64,000 bases of DNA from positions 873,987 to 937,986 of the forward strand of contig NZ_JAAATY010000001.1 in NCBI RefSeq assembly GCF_013280595.1. Reading direction: 5' to 3'. Below are positions 17,789-27,119 of the stretch, in pieces (position 1 is the stretch's first letter; every line of letters starts with the position of its first letter). The notes beneath the pieces are model-generated. The model did no database searches and had not been told where the DNA came from. It worked only from the letters and a program-made list of their open reading frames with translations. Both the position numbers and the translations under genes were made by a program. The DNA comes from Kibdelosporangium persicum. GTDB lineage: Bacteria; Actinomycetota; Actinomycetes; Mycobacteriales; Pseudonocardiaceae.

Positions 17789-18630
17789 GTCACGAACACG
17801 GTGAAGGCCGCGGTCCGGACCACCCCGCCGACCCGGAACTCCAGGAACAGCCGGTGCTCGCCGCGTTCGGCGAAGGCGGCCTGGAACGTCAGCTCCCCGT
17901 CCGGCAGGGCCGTTCCGACGCGTTGCGACGGGTGCAGGTGCGTGACCGAGTGCAGGATCGCGTTGAACCCGGTCAGGTGTCCGTAGGCGCCCAGGTGTTC
18001 CTCGGGGGACGTCACCGGCGCGCCGGACGCGTCCGTGATGCGCAGCCGGATCGTCGACGGTTTCCCGACCGGCGGCTTGGCCACGCCGTCCGGTCGGGTC
18101 ACCACGAAACCGTCGACGGCGGAGACCGCCGCCGGTTCAGGCAGCGGCACGAACGTGGTGTCGCCGGGGATGATGAACGCCGAGCCGAGCACGATGGGGT
18201 GCGACGGGTCACGGCCGACGAACTCGACGTACATCCGGTAGGCACCGCCGTCGGGCACCGAAGCCGTTGTGTGCCAGGTGTCTCCGCGCAGCTCCGGGTG
18301 AACGTGTTGGTAGGACTGCATGTCGTCGCGGACCACGAAGAAGTGCAGCTGCTTGGTCTGGTTCTCCGGGAACGAGGTCTCCGGCCTGCCGGACGGTCCG
18401 ATGATCTGGAACGCGATCGGCAGGTCGGTACCCCGGGCCTGCGGCACGGTGAGCGGGTGGAAGCGGAAACCGTCCTGGGTGTCGGACAGTCCGTCGCTGT
18501 GCGGCGCGACCGGCGCCGGAACGTGGTGCACGACAGGCGAAGGCCGTGTCACCACATAGCCGACGACGCCGGAGACCAGGAGTACCAGGACGATCAGACC
18601 TGTTCTGGTGGCCCAGTGCAGTTGCCGCAA
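17785..18630 (-). CDS. Membrane-anchored exported protein of unknown function
   Basis: A 281-residue protein. One N-terminal hydrophobic helix (about 10-28, GLIVLVLLVSGVVGYVV) is followed by an all-beta extracytoplasmic region with several His motifs (LHFFVVRDDMQSYQHVHPEL, VTHLHPSQR). These could bind metal (inference). The family is not one I can name. The start is TTG with AGGGGATC upstream. It follows the LVIVD-repeat gene, separated by a strong hairpin. Confidence 0.7.
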   Translation of the reverse strand: MRQLHWATRTGLIVLVLLVSGVVGYVVTRPSPVVHHVPAPVAPHSDGLSDTQDGFRFHPLTVPQARGTDLPIAFQIIGPSGRPETSFPENQTKQLHFFVVRDDMQSYQHVHPELRGDTWHTTASVPDGGAYRMYVEFVGRDPSHPIVLGSAFIIPGDTTFVPLPEPAAVSAVDGFVVTRPDGVAKPPVGKPSTIRLRITDASGAPVTSPEEHLGAYGHLTGFNAILHSVTHLHPSQRVGTALPDGELTFQAAFAERGEHRLFLEFRVGGVVRTAAFTVFVT

Positions 18631-18653
18631 CGAGATCCCCTAACGACGAGAGC

Positions 18654-18711
18654 GAACGCCGGTCCGGCGGAGGGAACCGGCAGGGTGACCCCCTCCGCCA
18701 GGCCGGCGTTC
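18654..18711 (-). terminator. Long hairpin after the LVIVD-repeat gene
   Basis: A near-perfect 21-bp stem, arms beginning GAACGCCGG and ending CCGGCGTTC, with a 16-base loop. It starts two bases after the stop codon and should strongly reduce read-through into the next minus-strand gene. Confidence 0.7.
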
Positions 18712-18713
18712 CT

Positions 18714-20006
18714 TCAGCTGGTGAGGTTGGGCTTCACCAGCACAAGACCTTGCTCGATCCCGCTGATCGCCACGGTCCCGCTGGCGTAGAACGGATGCAC
18801 GTTCCACGCGCCGTTGAACCCGCTGGAGTTGCCGGCGGGGTAGATGTCGAAGTACGCGACCTCGGTCAGCCGGTTCTCCGCGATCCCGGTGATGTCCAGG
18901 ATGCGCAGTCCTGCGCGGTAGTTCGCCTGGTAGGAGTACTTGCCGACGATGTACTGGTTGTGGTCGGTCGCGGTGATCGTCGGCGAGGTGTACACCCCGG
19001 TGTTGACCGGGTTGTCCAGGTCCCGCACGTCCCAGATGAACGTCTTGGTGCCCGGCTGGTCTGAGTCGAGCTCGTCGTCCAGCAGCAGCCGCTGGTGGTC
19101 ACCGGTCAGCCAGCCCTGGTGGCTGTAGCGCACGCCGGTGTAGCCCTTGCGCGCGATCTGCCGCGGGCTCGACTTCGTCGTCACGTCCACAATGGTCAAG
19201 GTGTCGACGTTGTAGTTGAAGCAGATCTCGCGTCCCTGGTATGTCGTGTCCGGGCCGCGGTAGACCACGCACTGGTTCTCGTGGACGTAGCCGTCGTTGC
19301 TGACACATCCGGCGTTCACGGGGTTCTTCGGGTTACGGACGTCGACCATGTGTACGCCGCCGTTGCACGTGTTCGAGCCGACCGCGTAGATGAAGCCGGT
19401 CTCGTTGTTCACGGCGAGCGTGTGCGACGGGCCGAAACCGGTGTACCGCGCGTCCGGCGTGAAGGTCTGCGGCGTCGTGACGGTACGCAGCCTGGTCAGG
19501 TCGAACACCTGCATGCCGTGGCCGCTGATGCCGTCGGCACCGATGTAGGCGTGGTTGTTGTGGACCTTGACGTCCCGCCACGAGCTGCTGGTTCCGTTGT
19601 GCGACGGCAGGTTTCCGAGGTACCGCGGGGTGGTCGGCGTGGAGATGTCGACGAACGAGGCCCCGTTGGACCGGGCCATGATCGCGTACTCCTTGCCCGT
19701 GGACGAGTCCGTCCAGCCCCACAGGCTGTTGCCCTGGCCGCCGCCGATGCTGGACAACGGCAGCACGGCCAGCAGATCCACGTTCTTGCACGGGTACTGG
19801 TTGGCCATGCCGTTCACGCACGGCACCGCGGCGGCACCGGCCACCGCGGGCGAGCGGTCCGGAGGTTGCAGGTCGGCCGCGAACTTCGCGTGCGCCGCGC
19901 GGCCTTCCGGTGAGTTGGGGTCATGTGCCGAGGCCGGGCTCGACATGATCGCGGCGACACCGACGGCCAGCAGGGCCAGCCCGGTCAGCCGTTCCGGAAA
20001 CCGCAT
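18714..20006 (-). CDS. Secreted LVIVD-repeat (choice-of-anchor B type) beta-propeller protein
   Basis: A 430-residue protein with a Sec signal peptide ending SSPASAHD (about residues 1-28). The body holds propeller-like LVIVD motifs (ASFVDISTPTTPRYLG, MQVFDLTRLRTV, VHMVDVRNPKNPV, LTIVDVTTKSSP, RILDITGIAE). Cysteines are paired (PCVNGMANQYPCKN and others). GAGGAGAACTGCC precedes the ATG. It is likely a secreted or wall-associated propeller; the ligand is unknown. Confidence 0.85.
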   Translation of the reverse strand: MRFPERLTGLALLAVGVAAIMSSPASAHDPNSPEGRAAHAKFAADLQPPDRSPAVAGAAAVPCVNGMANQYPCKNVDLLAVLPLSSIGGGQGNSLWGWTDSSTGKEYAIMARSNGASFVDISTPTTPRYLGNLPSHNGTSSSWRDVKVHNNHAYIGADGISGHGMQVFDLTRLRTVTTPQTFTPDARYTGFGPSHTLAVNNETGFIYAVGSNTCNGGVHMVDVRNPKNPVNAGCVSNDGYVHENQCVVYRGPDTTYQGREICFNYNVDTLTIVDVTTKSSPRQIARKGYTGVRYSHQGWLTGDHQRLLLDDELDSDQPGTKTFIWDVRDLDNPVNTGVYTSPTITATDHNQYIVGKYSYQANYRAGLRILDITGIAENRLTEVAYFDIYPAGNSSGFNGAWNVHPFYASGTVAISGIEQGLVLVKPNLTS

Positions 20007-20113
20007 GGCAGTTCTCCTCAGCGCGGATGCAGGTTCGCGTCAGGTGATTCTTGACGGTAAATCGCCAACAGACGAGCGGGATGCGCCGATCGGAGGGAAT
20101 CCGAGGTGTTAAT

Positions 20114-21415
20114 TCACCAGTTACGGGTATTCCGGCGGTAAACGGTCATCGGCAAGGCGTCCGGTCGCAGAAAAGCCCTGGTCACCTCCCGTACGCGATG
20201 TCCGGGCACCGGATTTGGGACCCAGTTCCGCGACACGGTCACCAACGCGGTCGTCATCTCCGCCATGGCGAATGCCTCCCCTGTACACCGATGACGGCCC
20301 GCGCCGAACGGCACCAGCGCGCTGGTCCGTGCCTGCTCATCGAGCGGCCGGTCGGGGTCGAACCGCATCGGGTCAGGAAACAGGTCCGGGTCGCGGTGCA
20401 GCGTGGGCAGGCTGATCATCACCTGCGCGCCGGCGTCGATGGTGACGTCGCCGAGCCGGACGGGTTCGAGGGCCTTGCGCATCAGCAACCAGACCGGCGT
20501 GTGCCTGCGGACCGTCCCGGCCACCACTCGGTCCACATAGGACAGTCTGGGCAGGTCGGCCGCGGTGACCGGTCTGCCGCCCAGCACGGTGTCGATCTCG
20601 GCCAGCATCCTTCGCCGCACCGGTGGATTCACGGCCAGTTCGTGAAACGCCCAGGACAGCGTGATCGCCGTGGTGTCCGTCCCGGCCATCAGGATGTTCA
20701 GCACCTGCGTGCGGATCTCCGCGTCCGTCATCGGACTGGCGACCAGCATGGACAGCAGGTCGCCGTGATCGGCGCCGGAGTCGCGGTACGCCTTGGTCAC
20801 GTCGTCGACGATCGTGGTGAACCAGCGCAGTGCCGCGTCGAACCGGCGGTTGCCCGGTGTGGGGATTCGCTCGTACACGGCCGGTAACATCGCGCGTTTT
20901 GTGATTCCGTCCAAAACGGGGCCGAGCGAACGGCAGACCTCCCCGACCGCGGCCGATCCCAGATCGGCACGGAACAAAGCCTTCGCGGTGACCGCGAGCG
21001 TGATCCGGGAAACCTCACGGTCGAGCACGACGACTTCACCGGCCCGCCACCTATCCACGAACCGTTGTATTTCCGTGCGCATGATGTCGACATACGCGTC
21101 TGTCCGGTCACGGTGAAAAGCCGGTTGCATGATCCGCCGCTGCCGCATGCGCACCGGTTCGTCCGCGGTCGCCAATCCGTCGCCGAACAATTGTCGAGCA
21201 TTCGCAAATATCCGGTTCCGGCCGAACCGGTGCGCGTCCGTGACGAGAACCCGGCGGATCAGTTCCGGAGAATTGATCTGATGCACCGGAACAGTGCCGA
21301 GACAGCACGTGACCACATCGCCCTGGTCACGCAGGCGCCGCAGGAACCGCATCGGATCACGGGCCATGGCGGGACCATGACCGAGCAGGGGCATCCGGCC
21401 GGCAGCGACCCTCAC
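20114..21415 (-). CDS. Cytochrome P450 lacking the ExxR glutamate
   Basis: A 433-residue protein. The oxygen-binding I-helix motif AGTDTT is at 244-249, and the heme loop FGAGRHRCTG places the Cys ligand at 377. Where the K-helix ExxR should be, the residues are G300-T-V-R303 (context VDRVVAGTVRRHTPVW). The codon is GGG, so a Gly replaces a nearly invariant Glu. A few actinomycete P450s (the CYP157 group) are known to lack ExxR. No ferredoxin or reductase gene is adjacent. It starts 27 bases after the methyltransferase gene, so co-transcription is likely. Confidence 0.9.
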   Translation of the reverse strand: MRVAAGRMPLLGHGPAMARDPMRFLRRLRDQGDVVTCCLGTVPVHQINSPELIRRVLVTDAHRFGRNRIFANARQLFGDGLATADEPVRMRQRRIMQPAFHRDRTDAYVDIMRTEIQRFVDRWRAGEVVVLDREVSRITLAVTAKALFRADLGSAAVGEVCRSLGPVLDGITKRAMLPAVYERIPTPGNRRFDAALRWFTTIVDDVTKAYRDSGADHGDLLSMLVASPMTDAEIRTQVLNILMAGTDTTAITLSWAFHELAVNPPVRRRMLAEIDTVLGGRPVTAADLPRLSYVDRVVAGTVRRHTPVWLLMRKALEPVRLGDVTIDAGAQVMISLPTLHRDPDLFPDPMRFDPDRPLDEQARTSALVPFGAGRHRCTGEAFAMAEMTTALVTVSRNWVPNPVPGHRVREVTRAFLRPDALPMTVYRRNTRNW

Positions 21416-21442
21416 AGCCCCACCCCCGGCTCGGTCTCCCGA

Positions 21443-22261
21443 TCAGGGTTTGCGCGCCACCGCCGCCAGCAACGAGGAGTGCGCAGGCAGATCGTGCACG
21501 AGCCGGAGCTGCGTGTCCGGGCGCCACTGCGACGTGTAGACCACCCCAGGTTCCGCCACTTCCAGGCCGCTGAGCACCCCCTCGATCCAGGCCCGTGACC
21601 TTGCCACGCCCGCGCTCGACGTCGTCTTGGACGACTCCACCAGGTCCTTCACCTTGTCAGCGCCGTCCGCGCCGCTGTCGCTGATGTGCGAGAGCACGAA
21701 ATAGCTGCCCGGTGCCACCGCGTCCAGGTAACGCCGGACCGTCCGCTCGGCCTCGTCGTCGTCGAGCACGTAGTGCAGGGAGGACGCCATCAGCACGGCG
21801 ATCGGCTCCTCGAAGTCGAGCAGCGCCGACGTCGTGGGATGGTTCAGCACGCCTTCGACGTCCCGCATGTCGGCGCCGATCATCTCCACGCCGGTGACGT
21901 CCGCCAGGATCAGGCCGCCGTGGGCGACCGCGACCGGTTCCTGCTCGACGTAGACCACGCGCGCGCCGGAGTCGATGTCCCAGGCCATCTCGTGCACGCT
22001 CTTGGCCGTCGGCATACCCGAGCCCAGGTCGAGGAACTGCCGTATGCCGCGAACCGCGCAGAACCGCACCGCACGGCCCAGGAACTGCCGGTTGTAACGG
22101 GCGAGATCACCGACCCACGGCATTCGATCAATCGCCTGCCGCGCCATCATTCGGTCGATGTCGAAATTCCAGTTGCCGCCGAGCAGATAGTCGTACACCC
22201 GTGCCGGGCTCGCTCGTTCCACGTCGATGTCGACGGGTATCCATGGCGCGTGATCGGTCAC
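21443..22261 (-). CDS. DUF574-type SAM-dependent methyltransferase
   Basis: A 272-residue protein. The family N-terminus IDVERASPARVYDYLLGGNWNF is clear (the part SPARVYDYLLGG is diagnostic), followed by a SAM motif FLDLGSGMPT and VVYVEQEPVAV. This family is abundant in actinomycetes and its substrates are mostly unknown. The GTG at 22261 gives the standard family length; the frame runs 123 bases further to the edge of palindrome copy 3. Pairing with a P450 suggests a small tailoring cassette (inference). Confidence 0.85.
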   Translation of the reverse strand: MTDHAPWIPVDIDVERASPARVYDYLLGGNWNFDIDRMMARQAIDRMPWVGDLARYNRQFLGRAVRFCAVRGIRQFLDLGSGMPTAKSVHEMAWDIDSGARVVYVEQEPVAVAHGGLILADVTGVEMIGADMRDVEGVLNHPTTSALLDFEEPIAVLMASSLHYVLDDDEAERTVRRYLDAVAPGSYFVLSHISDSGADGADKVKDLVESSKTTSSAGVARSRAWIEGVLSGLEVAEPGVVYTSQWRPDTQLRLVHDLPAHSSLLAAVARKP

Positions 22262-22385
22262 TGCCGGTTCACATCCCTCGCTGTCCCGGGACTGATGGGA
22301 TCGGAAAGGCGTAAACGCTACTCGCTCCCGGGCGCCGAATGCGGAACAGTACCCGATCGGACGATTCACGCACACCAGCGACACT

Positions 22386-22437
22386 CCCCTCGTGAGTGTT
22401 TATCGGTGTTAGAACACCGATAAACATTCACGAGGGG
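22386..22437 (+). repeat. 52-bp palindromic repeat, copy 3 of 7
   Basis: Arms CCCCTCGTGAGTGTTTATC and GATAAACATTCACGAGGGG. The inner stem is GGTGTT-AG-AACACC, where other copies have GGGTT-AG-AACCC, so paired positions have changed together. It lies between divergent genes (methyltransferase and phospholipase). Confidence 0.92.
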
Positions 22438-22507
22438 ACATGTCGCCGGCGGCTGGTTGGTGGCGCCGGCTTCGATCGTCCGCACCCCTACTTCCCCCGA
22501 TGATCAC

Positions 22508-22539
22508 GGTGGCGGAACTGGTTTTAGGGGTGGCGGAAC
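22508..22539. promoter_or_regulatory. Direct repeat upstream of the phospholipase gene
   Basis: GGTGGCGGAAC occurs at 22508-22518 and 22529-22539, exactly 21 bp apart, or two helical turns. It ends 54 bases before the start codon. An activator or repressor site is plausible; no family is assigned. Confidence 0.35.
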
Positions 22540-22593
22540 GAGCGGTTGATCAGCAGAGTGGGCGGACCGGATGAGTCCACAAGGGAGACAGAC

Positions 22594-23028
22594 GTGCCGA
22601 ACCTGCTCAAGCGCGCCTCAGTCCTGGCCGCCAGTGCCGTCACCGCCGTCGTGCTCGGCACCGGCACGGCCCACGCGGCGTTGACACCGAGCCAGCTGAT
22701 CGCCGTGACCGACGACTACGCGTTCTCGAAGTCGCTGTCGCAGTTCACCTCGATCCGCAACAACCGGCCGTACGCCAGCCAGTTGGACTGGTCCTCGGAC
22801 GCCTGCTCCTGGTCGCCGGACAACCCGTTCGGGTTCCAGTTCAAGCCCGCCTGCCACAGGCACGACTTCGGCTACCGCAACAACAAGCGCCAGAACCGCT
22901 TCACCTCGGCCCAGAAACTGCGCATCGACGACAAGTTCAAGGCCGACATGTACTCCACCTGCGGCAGCAACAGCGCCTGCAAGGCCACGGCGGAGGTGTA
23001 CTACGCGGCCGTGCGCCAGTTCGGCTGA
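22594..23028 (+). CDS. Secreted prokaryotic phospholipase A2
   Basis: A 144-residue protein. The Sec signal peptide ends GTAHA-A at about residue 28. The catalytic motif CHRHDFGY gives the His90-Asp91 dyad, and cysteines for two disulfides are present. Prokaryotic PLA2 enzymes release the sn-2 fatty acid from phospholipids outside the cell. The GTG start is supported by AAGGGAG; an upstream in-frame ATG would spoil the signal peptide. A clear terminator follows. Confidence 0.92.
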   Translation: MPNLLKRASVLAASAVTAVVLGTGTAHAALTPSQLIAVTDDYAFSKSLSQFTSIRNNRPYASQLDWSSDACSWSPDNPFGFQFKPACHRHDFGYRNNKRQNRFTSAQKLRIDDKFKADMYSTCGSNSACKATAEVYYAAVRQFG

Positions 23029-23041
23029 GTGGCGCAACGTC

Positions 23042-23076
23042 GGACGGTGCTCGACCATGGCTTGCGAGCACCGTCC
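23042..23076 (+). terminator. Terminator of the phospholipase gene
   Basis: GGACGGTGCTCG and CGAGCACCGTCC form a perfect 12-bp stem with an 11-base loop, beginning 14 bases after the stop. No long T-run follows. Confidence 0.65.
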
Positions 23077-23186
23077 CAAACCCCGTTCAGCTGGGCTCCG
23101 TGATTCCTCCGCCTTGGTCACTCCGTTGCTCGAAGGACAACGCATGACTCGAACGACGGTCGACCCGGACGACGGCCACGTGCGAT

Positions 23187-23209
23187 ACCTCACGCCCGAT
23201 ACGTGAGGT
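23187..23209. promoter_or_regulatory. Inverted repeat upstream of the HD-domain gene
   Basis: ACCTCACG-N7-CGTGAGGT is a perfect 8-bp inverted repeat, 77 bases before the gene start. It may be an operator or part of the 5' leader. Confidence 0.3.
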
Positions 23210-23285
23210 GACAAGCATGCAAAGTGGGACGTGAGCACGGGTGAGGATGGCCCGAGCTGGTATCGCGGACCGATGAGGAGACACA

Positions 23286-23846
23286 GTGGCTGATCCGGCG
23301 GCTGAGATCGCGGCCTTCTCCTACGAGCTCGGTCTGTTGAAGCGGATGCGACGGACCGGGTGGTGGCACGTCGGCGTGCGCGATCCGGAATCGGTCGCGG
23401 AACACAGTATGCGTGTCGCCCAGCTGGCTGGTCTCCTTGCCGCTGAGGGAGGTGCGGACCCGGCGAAGGCCGCATATCTGGCGTTGTGGCATGACACGCA
23501 GGAGACACGGACCGGCGACCTCCCGCACACCGCCAAGCCCTATGTGGACAAGCCGGATGCGCGTCGGATCACGGCCGATCAGACCGCGGGGTTGCCGGAT
23601 CGCGCGAAGGAGTCGGTGCGCCGGGCGGTCGACGAGTACGAAGACGGGCGGACGATCGAAGCGTTGTGCGCCAGGGACGCTGACAAGCTGGAGATGCTGT
23701 TGCAGGCGGTCGAGTACCGCGAGATAGGTGTTCAGCGGGTGGACGGCTGGATCGAGTCCGCGCGCGAAAGTCTGAACACCGATATCGCGAAGCGAGTCGC
23801 GGAAGCGGCGCTGAACGTGTCGCCGTTGGCGTGGCGTGATCGCTAG
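23286..23846 (+). CDS. HD-domain phosphohydrolase (YfbR/HDDC2-like)
   Basis: A 186-residue protein. HD motif residues are visible: H in SVAEHSMRVA, HD in LALWHDTQET, and a distal D in CARDADKLEM. This is the pattern of the YfbR/HDDC2 5'-deoxynucleotidase group. The substrate is inferred only from family. GAGGAGACACA precedes the GTG. Its stop is shared as CTAG with the convergent hydrolase. Confidence 0.85.
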   Translation: MADPAAEIAAFSYELGLLKRMRRTGWWHVGVRDPESVAEHSMRVAQLAGLLAAEGGADPAKAAYLALWHDTQETRTGDLPHTAKPYVDKPDARRITADQTAGLPDRAKESVRRAVDEYEDGRTIEALCARDADKLEMLLQAVEYREIGVQRVDGWIESARESLNTDIAKRVAEAALNVSPLAWRDR

Positions 23847-24580
23847 CTACGCGTCCTTTCGAGGAGCGCGAACAGGTTCTCCCAGTGGCGCTTCTCCGCG
23901 GCCTCGTTGTACGCGGCAGTGTCGGACATCGTGAAGCCGTGCGGGGCGCCCTCGTACACCTCGGAGCGATAGGTCACGCCGGCCTCGTCCAAAGCTGCCT
24001 CGAAGACCTTGATCTGTTCGGCCGTCATCGCGTGGTCCTGGTCGGCGTGCGCGAAGTACGCCTCCCCCGTGATGTTCCCGACCCGCAGATGCGGGCTGTC
24101 GGGCTCGTCGGTCGCCAGGCGACCGGCGTGGAACGTGGCCACAGCCTTGATCCGCGAAGGGTGGGCCTCAATGGCGCGCAACGCGTTCGTGCCGCCCATG
24201 CAGTAGCCGACCACGACCACGGGCTCCGGGGACACCCCCGGCTGAGCGGCGAAGAAGTCCAAGTAGGACTCTGTGTCCGCGGTGATCGCCGCCGTGTCCA
24301 GTTGCTGGATGAAGGGCATGATCTTGCCGAACAGGGCTCCGCGGCGTTCGGGGTCCCGCATGTCCGCCATGTCGAACTGGGGGCAGGGACCGCCTCGGTA
24401 CAGGATGTTCGGCGCCAGCACCGCATAGCCTTGTGCCGCGATGCGATCGGCCATCTCGTACAACCTGGGCCGCAGGCCGAAGGCGTCCTCGAAGAGCAGC
24501 ACGCCCGGGTGCGGCCCGCCGTCCGGGACGACCAGGCGGGAATCGGCGATTCCGTCCTTTGTGGGCACGTCGACCATCAT
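23843..24580 (-). CDS. Dienelactone hydrolase-family alpha/beta hydrolase
   Basis: A 245-residue protein. The nucleophile elbow is GYCMGG (Cys), with acid and His in FAHADQDH and GAPHGFTMSDTAAYN. Such enzymes hydrolyse lactones or small esters. The first of two adjacent ATGs (24580) has AGGAGC at good spacing. The gene starts 40 bases after the ftsK stop and may be co-transcribed with ftsK. The substrate is unknown. Confidence 0.88.
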   Translation of the reverse strand: MMVDVPTKDGIADSRLVVPDGGPHPGVLLFEDAFGLRPRLYEMADRIAAQGYAVLAPNILYRGGPCPQFDMADMRDPERRGALFGKIMPFIQQLDTAAITADTESYLDFFAAQPGVSPEPVVVVGYCMGGTNALRAIEAHPSRIKAVATFHAGRLATDEPDSPHLRVGNITGEAYFAHADQDHAMTAEQIKVFEAALDEAGVTYRSEVYEGAPHGFTMSDTAAYNEAAEKRHWENLFALLERTRS

Positions 24581-24620
24581 TCGAAAGCTCCTGTCACCGA
24601 CGCCGAACCAGTCGGCGACA

Positions 24621-27035
24621 TTACTCCTCGTCCGACGGCTCCGGCCCGCCACCGCGGATCGAGTACAGCACCGACTCCAGTTCCTCCGGTTTGACCAGAA
24701 CCTCCCGCGCCTTCGAGCCCTCCGACGGCCCGACCACGCCCCGGCTCTCCAGCAGGTCCATCAGGCGCCCGGCCTTCGCGAAGCCGACCCGCAACTTGCG
24801 TTGCAGCATCGACGTCGAGCCGAACTGCGATGTCACGATCAGCTCCGCCGCCTGCAGCAGCACGTCGAGGTCGTCGCCGATGTCGGCGTCGATCTCCTTC
24901 TTCTCCCCGCCGCCCGCGGTCGTCACGCCGTCGGTGTACTCCGGCTGCGCCTGTTCCTTCGTGAACGCGACGACGGCCTGGATCTCCTCGTCGCTGACGT
25001 ACGCGCCCTGGATGCGGATCGGTTTCGACGCGCCCATCGGCAGGTAGAGCCCGTCGCCCATGCCGATCAGCTTCTCCGCGCCCGGCTGGTCGAGGATGAC
25101 CCGGGAGTCGATCAGCGACGACGTGGCGAACGCCAGCCGCGACGGCACGTTCGTCTTGATCAGACCCGTGACCACGTCCACCGACGGCCGCTGGGTCGCC
25201 AGCACCAGGTGGATGCCCGCGGCACGGGCCTTCTGCGTGATCCGGACGATCGCGTCCTCCACGTCCCGCGGCGCGGTCATCATCAGGTCGGCGAGCTCGT
25301 CGACGATCGCCAGGATGTACGGGTACGGCCGGTATTCGCGCTCGCTGCCCGGCGGCGCGGTGATCTCGCCGGACTTCACCTTCTTGTTGAAGTCGTCGAT
25401 GTGCCGGACCCGGTTGGCCTGCATGTCCTGGTAGCGCTGTTCCATCTCCTCGACCAGCCACGCCAGCGCGGCCGCCGCCTTCTTCGGCTGCGTGATGATC
25501 GGCGTGATCAGGTGCGGGATGCCCTCGTACGGCGTCAGCTCGACCATCTTCGGGTCGACCAGGACCATCCGGACCTCGTCCGGCGTCGCCCGCGCCAGCA
25601 GCGACACCAGCAGCGAGTTGACGAAGCTGGACTTACCGGAACCGGTGGAGCCCGCGCAGAGCAGGTGCGGCATCTTGGCCAGGTTCGTGGTGACCATGTT
25701 GCCTTCGATGTCCTTGCCGAGGCCCACCACCATCGGATGCGGGTCGTTGACCGCGACCGGCGACCGCAGGATGTCACCGAGCCGGACCATCTCACGGTCG
25801 TTGTTCGGCACCTCGATGCCCACCGCGGACTTCCCGGGGATGGGCGCGAGCAACAGGATGTTGTCGGTGGCCACCGCGTAGGCGATGTTCTTGGTCAGCG
25901 CGGTGATCTTCTCGACCTTCACGCCGGGACCGAGCTCGACCTCGTAGCGGGTCACGGTCGGGCCCCTGGTGAAGCCGGTGACCTGGGCGTCCACGTTGAA
26001 CTGGTCCAGCACGCCGGTGATCGCCTCGATGATCATGTCGTTCGCCCGGCTGCGGCTCTTGGGCACGTCGCCCTCGGTGAGCAACGTGGGCGGCGGCAGT
26101 TCGTAGTCGCCCTCCACGACCCGCGCCGTGGCCATCGGCAGCTTCTCCTGGACCGCCTGCTTCTTCGGCTTCGGCTCGCGCGCCGGTTTGGCCGGCACCG
26201 GCTGCTCGACCGGCGGTGGCGGCGCGGCGGGCGCTTCGGCGGCGGGCGGCTCGGCCATCGAGGCCTGACGGCGCCGGGACGGGCGGCGGAGCTTGACCTC
26301 GGCCGGTTCGGCCTCGGGCTCAGGCTCGGCCTGCTGCTCGTCGATCAGGTCCTCGGGGTCCCGGCCGAGCTCACGCAGCCGGTTGGGGATCTCCCGGATC
26401 GGGGTGCCGGAGAACAGCAGGATGCCGTACGCCAGCGCCAGGATGAGCAGCGGGAACGCCACCCATCCGGTGACGCCCTTGGCGAGCAGGCCGCCGGAGA
26501 CGTATCCCAGCGCGCCACCGCCGAACATCTGCTCCGCGTTCGTCTCGCCGCCGTTGAGCAGGTGCAGCATGCCCAGCAGTGAGAACGTCATCAGCAGCGA
26601 ACCGATGACCAGCCTCGGCCGGGCGTCGGGTTTCGGGTCCGACCGCATCAGCGTCACGCCGATGACGATGAGCACGAGCGGGAACGCCACCGCGCCCGCG
26701 CCGATCACCGACCGGACGCCGATCTCCACGTTCCGTCCGATTGGACCGGCCGCCCGCCACCACACCGCGGCGGCGATGATCACGGCCAGCGCGATGTAGC
26801 CGAACGCGAGACCATCGCGGCGGTGCGCGGGGTCGAGGTCCTTGGTCTTGCCGAGGGTGCGGGCGAGCCCGCCGACCCCCTTGGCCAGCAGGTTCCAGGT
26901 GCCCTTGACCGCCTTACCAGCGGTTCCCTTCGACTTGCGGGCCGCCGGGCGGGCCGGGGCGGGCTTCTTCGCCGCCGCGGCGGGCTTCTTGCGTGCGGTG
27001 GTTCGCTTGGCGGTGGTGGACCGGCTCGTCGCCAT
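24621..27035 (-). CDS. ftsK: DNA translocase FtsK/SpoIIIE
   Basis: An 804-residue protein. A basic Lys/Ala/Thr-rich N-terminus precedes about four membrane helices (about 70-215), then a Pro/Ala/Glu linker and the motor. The motor has Walker [13 protein letters not shown] (about residue 465), Walker [14 protein letters not shown] and the [12 protein letters not shown] motif. The C-terminal winged-helix gamma domain ([20 protein letters not shown] onward) reads KOPS-type sequences. It pumps chromosomal DNA through the closing septum. The start [10 protein letters not shown] is followed by a basic tail typical of actinobacterial FtsK. Confidence 0.95.
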   Translation of the reverse strand: MATSRSTTAKRTTARKKPAAAAKKPAPARPAARKSKGTAGKAVKGTWNLLAKGVGGLARTLGKTKDLDPAHRRDGLAFGYIALAVIIAAAVWWRAAGPIGRNVEIGVRSVIGAGAVAFPLVLIVIGVTLMRSDPKPDARPRLVIGSLLMTFSLLGMLHLLNGGETNAEQMFGGGALGYVSGGLLAKGVTGWVAFPLLILALAYGILLFSGTPIREIPNRLRELGRDPEDLIDEQQAEPEPEAEPAEVKLRRPSRRRQASMAEPPAAEAPAAPPPPVEQPVPAKPAREPKPKKQAVQEKLPMATARVVEGDYELPPPTLLTEGDVPKSRSRANDMIIEAITGVLDQFNVDAQVTGFTRGPTVTRYEVELGPGVKVEKITALTKNIAYAVATDNILLLAPIPGKSAVGIEVPNNDREMVRLGDILRSPVAVNDPHPMVVGLGKDIEGNMVTTNLAKMPHLLCAGSTGSGKSSFVNSLLVSLLARATPDEVRMVLVDPKMVELTPYEGIPHLITPIITQPKKAAAALAWLVEEMEQRYQDMQANRVRHIDDFNKKVKSGEITAPPGSEREYRPYPYILAIVDELADLMMTAPRDVEDAIVRITQKARAAGIHLVLATQRPSVDVVTGLIKTNVPSRLAFATSSLIDSRVILDQPGAEKLIGMGDGLYLPMGASKPIRIQGAYVSDEEIQAVVAFTKEQAQPEYTDGVTTAGGGEKKEIDADIGDDLDVLLQAAELIVTSQFGSTSMLQRKLRVGFAKAGRLMDLLESRGVVGPSEGSKAREVLVKPEELESVLYSIRGGGPEPSDEE

Positions 27036-27119
27036 GCGTCCCACGGTAGTCGCCCTCGCCTCTCTGGTCCCAGCCGTAACAGGCCAGCCCAGGTCGCAAG
27101 GCCATGACCCGGGCATGCC

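Noticed and set aside
24441-26582. A 713-codon open frame opposite ftsK
   Set aside because: Arg/Asp/His-rich shadow frame; ftsK is unambiguous on the other strand.
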